From NCBI GenBank assembly GCA_947853365.1, contig CANTWQ010000027.1, positions 1 to 11,059 of the forward strand: a stretch of DNA of 11,059 bases. The letters run 5' to 3'. The stretch comes from an uncultured Bacilli bacterium (GTDB lineage Bacteria > Bacillota_I > Bacilli_A > RF39 > UBA660). How positions within the stretch are numbered: position 1 is the stretch's first letter; every line of letters starts with the position of its first letter. Position numbers and translations under genes: made by a program. Below are positions 1 to 4,549 of the stretch, in pieces. Below the pieces are notes generated by a model. It was not told the DNA's origin, did no database searches, and saw nothing but the letters and a program-made list of their open reading frames with translations.

Positions 1-125
1 TCTTGTACCGATACCGATGAAAAGTAAGCATAGGTAGATCCAATTAAAATACAAGTACAAGCGAACACACATATCAACAAAATAATCAAATGTTTTTTCG
101 TTTTTGAATATAATTTCTCATTCAT
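1..125 (-). CDS. N-terminus of a secreted protein with SipW-type signal peptide (partial, runs off left edge)
   Basis: Only the first 41 codons are in the window. The reading frame starts at the ATG at 125-123, after a GGGTAGGGTG ribosome binding site. The translation opens with a lysine-rich n-region (MNEKLYSKTKKH), then a hydrophobic helix (about residues 13-33), and ends in GSTYAYFSSVSVQ. The G-(S)-T-Y-A-Y-F-S ending is the hallmark of signal peptides cleaved by the dedicated peptidase SipW, as in TasA/CalY (camelysin) biofilm-fibre proteins. From the family I infer export and cleavage after YA. The mature domain is outside the window, so it could be a TasA-like fibre subunit or another surface protein using this signal. 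A promoter and the terminator of the preceding gene lie directly upstream, so it is probably its own transcription unit. Confidence 0.7.
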   Translation of the reverse strand, partial: MNEKLYSKTKKHLIILLICVFACTCILIGSTYAYFSSVSVQ

Positions 126-149
126 CTGTAACACCCTACCCTAAATACC

Positions 150-178
150 AGTATAACAAAAAAGAAGGTGATTTTCCA
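150..178 (-). promoter_or_regulatory. Sigma-A promoter of the SipW-signal gene (extended -10)
   Basis: On the minus strand a TGT-TATACT extended -10 box lies at 158-150. A weak -35 (TGGAAA, 178-173, four of six consensus bases) is 17 bp upstream. The -35 falls inside the terminator hairpin of the preceding gene. The predicted transcript start near 143 leaves a leader of about 18 nt. Confidence 0.5.
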
Positions 179-183
179 CCCTC
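155..183 (-). terminator. Rho-independent terminator of the bitopic Glu/Lys-rich protein gene
   Basis: The minus strand reads GAGGGTG - GAAAAT - CACCTTC followed by TTTTTT. The 7-bp stem contains one G-T pair (183-177 with 170-164). The stem begins on the last base of the TAG stop codon (185-183), and the T-tract merges into the next promoter's extended -10 box. Confidence 0.75.
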
Positions 184-1403
184 TATTCTAAATTTTTCTG
201 TAACTCTTTTAATACCTGTAAAAATTCGTTGGTTTTTCTGATTTCTTCGTCCAATTGATCTAAATCAGCCGTTTGCTCTAAAGCAATACTATTTTCATGC
301 ACAATCGCTTCTACTGGTTTTGCAGGAGCCTCTACTGCTTCTATCTTCTTTTCCTTTTCTAATCCATAAATAGGAGAAATAAACGGTGTGGAATGAAATG
401 TTTTTTCTTGATTTTTTTCTATTTTTTCATTCGAAGATAAAAAAGTATCTAAAATCACTTCTTTATTTGGTTTTTCTTCTTTTTTCTCTACCTGTTGCCA
501 TACTTCTTGTTGTTCTTTTTCACGGAATCTCTGTTGTAATTCTTCAATATTGATTGGTTCATTTCCTTCATCTTTATATTGTGTTACTTCGTTTTGATCG
601 TATAGTGTATTTCCTCTTTTTAACAAATCATCGATACTGATAATGGCATTTTCTTCTTGCTCTTGTTCGAAATTAGTGAGTTCTATATTTTCACTTGCTC
701 CCGCCTGCTCATTGGCCTCGGCTTTTTGCAATTCTTCGGTGAGACGGGCAAGTTCGATTTGCGCTTGTGTCTTTTCTAACTCTGGATCTTCATCGATATA
801 AACAATTTCTTCTTGCTTTTGTGTTTCACGTTTGGCTTGCATCGTTGGTGAAATTTTAGCCAACACTTCATCGATACTTTTCTTTGGTTTAACTTCTTCC
901 TTTTCTACCTCTTTCGGCTTCGCTTCTATTTGCATATTCTGTTGTGGTTGCTGTACTACTGCTTTCGCTGACACGATTGGTTCTGGTATCACAGGAGAGG
1001 TGACAACTTCTTTCTCTTCTTTTGGTTCTGGTAGAACCTCGACTTTGGAAGCCGAAGGCGTATCCTCTTCTACCATTTCTTTTTCTACTGATAATGGATT
1101 TTTAAAAGAAGTGGAAGAGGCCGTCATCTCTGATACTGGATCCACCTTAACGATTGGTGTTTGAACCGTATCTTCCATAGGATTTGGCACCTTCAAAGGC
1201 TTTAATTCGATCTCTTGGGCCCGAGGACTTTTTCCTTTTTGTGCTTTGATAAAGTAATCTGCCGTTCGTACCGTTCTTTTCTTTTTCTTTTTTCCGTTTC
1301 GCTCAATCAATAAAATGACAACAATTAAAACAAGTACCAGAGCAATTAAACCGTAAACGATATAAATTTGATTTTGTACTGGTTCTTTTAAAAACTCTAA
1401 CAT
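183..1403 (-). CDS. Bitopic membrane protein with long Glu/Lys-rich cytoplasmic tail, function unknown
   Basis: This gene encodes about 406 residues. I chose the ATG at 1403-1401 because GAGGTGA lies 8 nt upstream; the frame stays open 31 codons further, but that part overlaps rsmE. One transmembrane helix spans about residues 13-33 (IYIVYGLIALVLVLIVVILL), followed by a basic stop-transfer patch (RNGKKKKKR), so the tail should be cytoplasmic. The tail is low-complexity, rich in E, K, P, Q and V, with predicted coiled-coil stretches. One precedes about residue 240 and another is the final 30 residues (LDQLDEEIRKTNEFLQVLKELQ). I do not recognise the family. The architecture (N-terminal anchor, charged or Pro/Gln-rich linker, C-terminal helix) resembles ZipA-type or other division and envelope scaffolds, but that is only an analogy. 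It is translationally coupled to rsmE: the rsmE stop TGA is part of this gene's Shine-Dalgarno sequence. A terminator follows immediately. Confidence 0.8.
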   Translation of the reverse strand: MLEFLKEPVQNQIYIVYGLIALVLVLIVVILLIERNGKKKKKRTVRTADYFIKAQKGKSPRAQEIELKPLKVPNPMEDTVQTPIVKVDPVSEMTASSTSFKNPLSVEKEMVEEDTPSASKVEVLPEPKEEKEVVTSPVIPEPIVSAKAVVQQPQQNMQIEAKPKEVEKEEVKPKKSIDEVLAKISPTMQAKRETQKQEEIVYIDEDPELEKTQAQIELARLTEELQKAEANEQAGASENIELTNFEQEQEENAIISIDDLLKRGNTLYDQNEVTQYKDEGNEPINIEELQQRFREKEQQEVWQQVEKKEEKPNKEVILDTFLSSNEKIEKNQEKTFHSTPFISPIYGLEKEKKIEAVEAPAKPVEAIVHENSIALEQTADLDQLDEEIRKTNEFLQVLKELQKNLE

Positions 1404-1411
1404 GATATACT

Positions 1412-2122
1412 TCACCTCAAAAATAAATAATCGACGACGCTTAACAGATAAAGCGCGACTGTTTCTGTTCGAAACACCAAAGGCCCCAAACTGCAAGGAA
1501 GAAAGTGATGCTGTAACAAAGTATCTTCTTCCTCTTTCGTAAACCCTCCCTCGGGTCCGATTACAAATAATATTGTAGCATGACTATCTATATTTTGTAA
1601 CACCTGTTTTAATGTCTTTGACATCTCGTTGACAGTGCAAAGGATTTTAATATCATACCCTTCAATCTGACATAAAGCAGATAATGTATAAGGATTGGTA
1701 ACTTCCGGAATCCAAATTCTCTTCGACTGTTCACTTGCTTCTTTGACAATTTTACGCCACCGCATCAATTTCTTTTCTTCCTTATTGCTTACTTTGACCA
1801 CCGATCTTGCGGCTTGATAAGGAATGATTTTAGAGACGCCCAACTCGGTTGCCTTTTGTAAAATAAAATCCATTTTGTTTTCCTTTACTAGCGACTGAAC
1901 AAGGGTCACTTTCGGTAACGTTTTCGCTTCGATGATTTCTTGTTCTACATGAGCAATCACCGGATCAAGCGAAGTCAGTTTGGCAAAATACAATCTTCCA
2001 TCTTGCACAATTTCTATCGTTTCTCCCACCCGATAACGCATGACATGTTTGATATGATGTTCTGTTTCAAAATCAAAACGAATTTCCGGTAAATTTTGAT
2101 GTTCAACAAAATAACGTTGCAT
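1412..2122 (-). CDS. rsmE: 16S rRNA (uracil(1498)-N3)-methyltransferase RsmE
   Basis: The product, 236 residues from the ATG at 2122-2120 (GGGTGA 5 nt upstream), is a SPOUT-family methyltransferase. RsmE methylates N3 of U1498 in helix 44 of 16S rRNA using S-adenosylmethionine. The N-terminal PUA-like RNA-binding part begins MQRYFVE and includes HHIKHVMRYRVGE (22-34). The SPOUT domain carries LVQSLVKENKMDFILQKATELGV (74-96), EASEQSKR (128-135), the SAM-binding loop GPEGGFTKEE (189-198), and the knot motif SLGPLVFRTETVALYLLS (211-228). The knot motif departs from the usual LGPRILRTETA at two positions (LV for RI, F for L). Length is close to the family's usual 240-250. It starts a two-gene unit with the downstream bitopic protein, and its own stop codon lies within that gene's ribosome binding site. 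Confidence 0.95.
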   Translation of the reverse strand: MQRYFVEHQNLPEIRFDFETEHHIKHVMRYRVGETIEIVQDGRLYFAKLTSLDPVIAHVEQEIIEAKTLPKVTLVQSLVKENKMDFILQKATELGVSKIIPYQAARSVVKVSNKEEKKLMRWRKIVKEASEQSKRIWIPEVTNPYTLSALCQIEGYDIKILCTVNEMSKTLKQVLQNIDSHATILFVIGPEGGFTKEEEDTLLQHHFLPCSLGPLVFRTETVALYLLSVVDYLFLR

Positions 2123-2139
2123 ACGATTCACCCATTTCA

Positions 2140-2148
2140 AGTATAGCA
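2140..2148 (-). promoter_or_regulatory. Extended -10 promoter of rsmE, abutting the sigE terminator
   Basis: The minus strand reads TGC-TATACT immediately after the T8 tract of the sigE terminator. No good -35 is visible (TTTTCG at 17 bp spacing), so the TGn extension would carry recognition. TATACT is followed by exactly six bases and then the Shine-Dalgarno GGGTGA, so the predicted start near 2133 leaves a leader of about 11 nt. Confidence 0.5.
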
Positions 2149-2184
2149 AAAAAAAGAAAGTGCGAAAACGATTTTTAGCACTTT
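2148..2184 (-). terminator. Rho-independent terminator of sigE
   Basis: The minus strand reads AAAGTGC ... GCACTTT, a perfect 7-bp stem (2184-2178 with 2163-2157). After a one-base mismatch an inner AAAA/TTTT extension follows. Eight T occur at 2155-2148. The hairpin includes the last codons and stop codon of sigE (TAA at 2177-2175). Confidence 0.8.
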
Positions 2185-2864
2185 ACTACATTTTTTAATC
2201 GTTTGATCACTTTCTTTTCGATGCGGGAAATATAAGATTGACTAATTCCTAATAGATCCGCGACTTCTTTTTGGGTCATTTCTTGACATCCATCGAGACC
2301 ATACCGCAGCTTGATGATTTCTTGATCTCGTGCCGATAATTTGGCAATTTCACTCATCATTAAATTTCGTTCTGTTTCATGTTCTAAATTTCTTGTTACC
2401 ACATCCGCATCCGTTCCCAAAATATCTTCCAAATGAAGTTCATTCCCATCCGCATCGAAGGATAGAGATTCATCGAAGCTTACCTCGGTTCTCACCTTTT
2501 TATTTTTCCGTAAATACATTAAAATTTCATTATCGATACAACGGGAAGCATACGTTGCCAACTTTATATTTTTATCTTTCTGATAAGTTTTGATTCCTTT
2601 AATTAACCCAATCGTTCCAATGCTGACCAAATCTTCCAAATCCACTCTCGTATTATCGTACTTTTTCGCAAGAAACACAACCAAACGTAAATTATGTTCA
2701 ATCAATTGATCCCTGGCAAACAAATCTCCATCACTCGCCATTTCCAAAAAATATTCTTCTTCTTCTTTCGTTAATGGTTCTGGTAAAACATCCGTTGCTC
2801 CGACATAAAACAAAAAACCACATTTTTGAAACAGCGTTACAAATAACAAATAAAGTGATAACAT
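2175..2864 (-). CDS. sigE: Sporulation sigma factor SigE precursor (mother-cell pro-sigma-E)
   Basis: Sigma-70-family factor of 229 residues. Sigma-E drives early mother-cell transcription during endospore formation and is made as an inactive precursor activated by SpoIIGA. Region 2 includes NLRLVVFLAKKYDN (58-71), DLEDLVSIGTIGLIKG (75-90) and KLATYASRCIDNEILMYLRK (101-120). The region-4 helix-turn-helix is KEVADLLGISQSYISRIEKK (199-218). SigE-type signatures are SFDESLSFDADGNELHLEDI (129-148) and LGTD. The pro-segment ends in FYVGATDVLPEPL, which aligns with YYIGGSEALPPPL of B. subtilis, predicting cleavage near F19/Y20. The pro-segment is shorter and nearly uncharged, as in pro-sigma-K. I preferred the ATG at 2864-2862 over the one two codons upstream because AGGGAG (2877-2872) is then 7 nt away instead of 1. 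No sigG follows, unlike B. subtilis. SigK is the alternative; position beside spoIIGA favours SigE. Confidence 0.92.
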   Translation of the reverse strand: MLSLYLLFVTLFQKCGFLFYVGATDVLPEPLTKEEEEYFLEMASDGDLFARDQLIEHNLRLVVFLAKKYDNTRVDLEDLVSIGTIGLIKGIKTYQKDKNIKLATYASRCIDNEILMYLRKNKKVRTEVSFDESLSFDADGNELHLEDILGTDADVVTRNLEHETERNLMMSEIAKLSARDQEIIKLRYGLDGCQEMTQKEVADLLGISQSYISRIEKKVIKRLKNVVKC

Positions 2865-2911
2865 ATCCATTCTCCCTTCTCATTCTACTCTATTCTTTTC
2901 CTTGCTCTTTT

Positions 2912-2945
2912 AGTATAGAAGATCGCGATGTTTGATTTTGTCGAA
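2912..2945 (-). promoter_or_regulatory. Putative Spo0A-activated promoter of sigE (0A box + TATACT)
   Basis: On the minus strand a perfect Spo0A box TTCGACA (2945-2939; plus strand TTTTGTCGAA) lies between spoIIGA and sigE. Taking TCGACA as the -35-like element, exactly 21 bp separate it from TATACT (2917-2912). This matches the spacing at the spoIIGA promoter and resembles the long (22-bp) spacer of the Spo0A-activated spoIIG promoter of B. subtilis. The predicted start is near 2905, giving a leader of about 41 nt. Confidence 0.55.
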
Positions 2946-2955
2946 GCATGGGCAC

Positions 2956-3729
2956 TTAAAAAAAATCATTGGGAAGAATCGCCTCAGCATTCGGAATCGA
3001 AAAAGCTTCTTTGCTCGCCCCAATTAAAACATTGTGATAAGCTTGATCATCGACAAAAATCGTAGGAAACTGTCGACACAGAATGACTCCTCGATGTTCC
3101 AAAGTCTGATAAGGAACAAAAATCGCATCTTCCATGGCAAACTGTATTTTGGGATGAAATACAAGTAGAATGGGACGATGGTGATAGGGATCCACCAATT
3201 GATTTCCTGTATCATAATAAGCGGTTAGATAAAGCATTTCGTTCCCCAAAGGAATTTTTAGTTTATGATAACGACTGATCCACTTGGAATGTTTGGAAAT
3301 CATCTTGCCATAATAGCGAAAAAGAAAAAGGGCCACCAGAAGAACCACGGCATAAGGAACCACTTCTTCCTTTTCAAAGAGCAAAAAACCAGAACTAGCC
3401 CAAGTACTTTGATCTTTTACAAAATATAAAATACCCCCAAGTAACATACTAGAAAAATAAAAATAGAGTATTTCTTTTCCAAGCTTTCGACGAGGCTTGG
3501 TCTGAAAAGTAACTTCGATCATCAATAGTGAAGTTCCTACTTTAAAAAGAAATAAGGTAAAAGATGACATAGGCCAAAAAAGAACCACTAAAGTAATGCT
3601 CCCCATCAAACTTCCCCAAAGGAGACGCTTGATTGGTACTTGTCTTTTTAAAAAAGTCGCGGTCGCCGTCAACAACAACAAATCAAAAAAGAAATTCAAA
3701 AAAAAGACTAGATCGATATATATTTTCAT
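2956..3729 (-). CDS. spoIIGA: Sporulation sigma-E factor-processing peptidase SpoIIGA
   Basis: This 257-residue membrane-bound aspartic protease cleaves pro-sigma-E at the sporulation septum when triggered by SpoIIR. The N-terminal half is hydrophobic, with about five membrane segments (roughly residues 3-25, 36-51, 55-72, 88-104 and 123-138). The C-terminal protease domain holds the active-site motif YYDTGNQLVDP with catalytic D173, equivalent to the D-[ST]-G-N site of the family. It ends in IGASKEAFSIPNAEAILPNDFF, where the family normally has a conserved substrate-binding end region. It is about 50 residues shorter than the B. subtilis protein (309). The ATG at 3729-3727 follows AGGTGA by 4 nt. 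The gene sits 91 nt upstream of sigE, the canonical order. The end of the gene runs through eight T without a hairpin, so readthrough into sigE is expected. Confidence 0.93.
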   Translation of the reverse strand: MKIYIDLVFFLNFFFDLLLLTATATFLKRQVPIKRLLWGSLMGSITLVVLFWPMSSFTLFLFKVGTSLLMIEVTFQTKPRRKLGKEILYFYFSSMLLGGILYFVKDQSTWASSGFLLFEKEEVVPYAVVLLVALFLFRYYGKMISKHSKWISRYHKLKIPLGNEMLYLTAYYDTGNQLVDPYHHRPILLVFHPKIQFAMEDAIFVPYQTLEHRGVILCRQFPTIFVDDQAYHNVLIGASKEAFSIPNAEAILPNDFF

Positions 3730-3745
3730 ATCATCACCTAGTCTT

Positions 3746-3779
3746 ACTATATAAAAGATATTTTTCTTTTTCTGTCGAA
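3746..3779 (-). promoter_or_regulatory. Putative Spo0A-activated promoter of spoIIGA (0A box + TATAGT)
   Basis: On the minus strand a perfect Spo0A box TTCGACA (3779-3773) is followed, 21 bp after TCGACA, by TATAGT (3751-3746). The -10 box is followed by six bases and then the Shine-Dalgarno AGGTGA. The 0A box begins inside the T-tract of the rpmF terminator. The geometry is identical to the element in front of sigE. Confidence 0.62.
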
Positions 3780-3799
3780 AAAAAGCAGATTACTCTGCT
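3777..3799 (-). terminator. Rho-independent terminator of yceD-rpmF
   Basis: The minus strand reads AGCAGA - GTAA - TCTGCT followed by a run of T ending at the 0A box. The 6-bp stem (3799-3794 with 3789-3784) places the rpmF stop codon TAA (3792-3790) in the loop. It separates constitutive ribosomal-protein transcription from the sporulation locus downstream. Confidence 0.75.
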
Positions 3800-3996
3800 T
3801 CTTTCATAGCCACTTCTTCTTTTCCTTTATAGAATCCGCATTTTGGACAAACTCTATGAGGACGAATGGCAGCTTTACAATTTGGACATGTAACTGTTCC
3901 TGTTGCAGTTAAAGCCATATGAGCTCTTCTCATTCTTTTTCTCGTTTTTGATACTCTGTGAAATGGTACTGCAAATAGTTGAATATTAAGACGCAT
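3790..3996 (-). CDS. rpmF: 50S ribosomal protein bL32
   Basis: This 68-residue protein is a structural component of the large ribosomal subunit. The core [18 protein letters not shown] (9-26) is the L32 signature. Four cysteines, CPNC (37-40) and CPKC (50-53), form the zinc-ribbon (C+) version. Family members normally begin MAVPxRR. Here the corresponding position is F8 (TTT, not a start codon), so the protein carries a seven-residue N-terminal extension, MRLNIQL. The start is supported by CTAGGAGGGGAG about 9 nt upstream of the ATG at 3996-3994. A short acidic tail ([10 protein letters not shown]) ends the protein. It lies 6 nt after yceD, the usual yceD-rpmF operon, with a terminator at its stop codon. 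Confidence 0.96.
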   Translation of the reverse strand: MRLNIQLFAVPFHRVSKTRKRMRRAHMALTATGTVTCPNCKAAIRPHRVCPKCGFYKGKEEVAMKEAE

Positions 3997-4002
3997 ATTC
4001 GA

Positions 4003-4467
4003 TTACTCCCCTCCTAGTTTACTTTTTAGTTCTTGAAAAGGATTGTTCTTATTTTCCAAGTCCTCTTCTCCGATTAGTTTCCAACCGTTCCCTCGAAATT
4101 CACTGTAGTCATTTACTTTCGTAAAGTGCATTGGAATCTCCAAGACAATATTTTGCCATAAAATTGCTTTGAAATCAAGCATATTGACATCATTTTGGGT
4201 GATTTCGTCGATTTTTTCTTCATAATCGATAGAAAATGGATAATCGACTTCTTCTAAACTGATCGCATCAGGGATCGTCATAACCCCTTCAGCCGTAAAG
4301 GATAAAACATTTTCTTCTCCGGCATTTTTATAAACTTTTCCCTGAACGTGTACGTTAGATAATGCGAAAATGCCAACTTCTTTTATTTCTTCTTTCGAAA
4401 AAGAAACTTCTGTATTGATTGGTATTTCTGGTATCACCAAAGCATTGAGTTGTGTTAAATCGATCAT
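4003..4467 (-). CDS. yceD: YceD/DUF177 family protein (YlbN-like)
   Basis: This gene encodes 154 residues. DUF177 proteins are encoded upstream of rpmF across bacteria and are implicated in 23S rRNA accumulation or large-subunit assembly; the mechanism is not settled. Recognition rests on the position 6 nt before rpmF and on family-like stretches ALSNVHVQGKVY (35-46), AILWQNIVLEIPMHF (101-115) and the C-terminal NGWKLIGEEDL...NPFQELKSKL (127-151). The protein has no cysteine, so it belongs to the versions lacking the Cys motifs seen in some homologues. I chose the ATG at 4467-4465 (GGTGGTGA upstream). An in-frame ATG 12 codons earlier lies upstream of the predicted transcript start, so it cannot be used from the visible promoter. 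Confidence 0.88.
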   Translation of the reverse strand: MIDLTQLNALVIPEIPINTEVSFSKEEIKEVGIFALSNVHVQGKVYKNAGEENVLSFTAEGVMTIPDAISLEEVDYPFSIDYEEKIDEITQNDVNMLDFKAILWQNIVLEIPMHFTKVNDYSEFRGNGWKLIGEEDLENKNNPFQELKSKLGGE

Positions 4468-4488
4468 CCTATCACCACCGGCATTAAC

Positions 4489-4517
4489 ATTATACATAAA
4501 CATTCTCCAAAATGCAA
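4489..4517 (-). promoter_or_regulatory. Sigma-A promoter of yceD-rpmF
   Basis: The minus strand has TTGCAT (4517-4512), a 17-bp spacer and a perfect TATAAT (4494-4489). The predicted start near 4482 gives a leader of about 15 nt to the yceD ATG at 4467. This is the most consensus-like promoter in the window, as expected for a ribosomal protein unit. Confidence 0.75.
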
Positions 4518-4549
4518 GTAAATTCTAAAATCATAGACAAGATAGAAAA

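Noticed and set aside
832..1164. Plus-strand open frame of about 110 codons rich in Ser/Thr
   Set aside because: It is the antisense of the Glu/Lys-rich gene; no ribosome binding site, and the Ser/Phe/Thr-rich composition is what an antisense frame of GAA/GAT codons gives.
2330..2593. Plus-strand open frame antisense to sigE
   Set aside because: His/Pro/Phe-rich shadow of a well-supported gene, without a ribosome binding site.
2956..2965. Run of eight T at the end of spoIIGA as a terminator or a programmed slippage site
   Set aside because: No stable hairpin precedes it, and slippage would only change the last two or three residues; most likely Phe codons before the stop.
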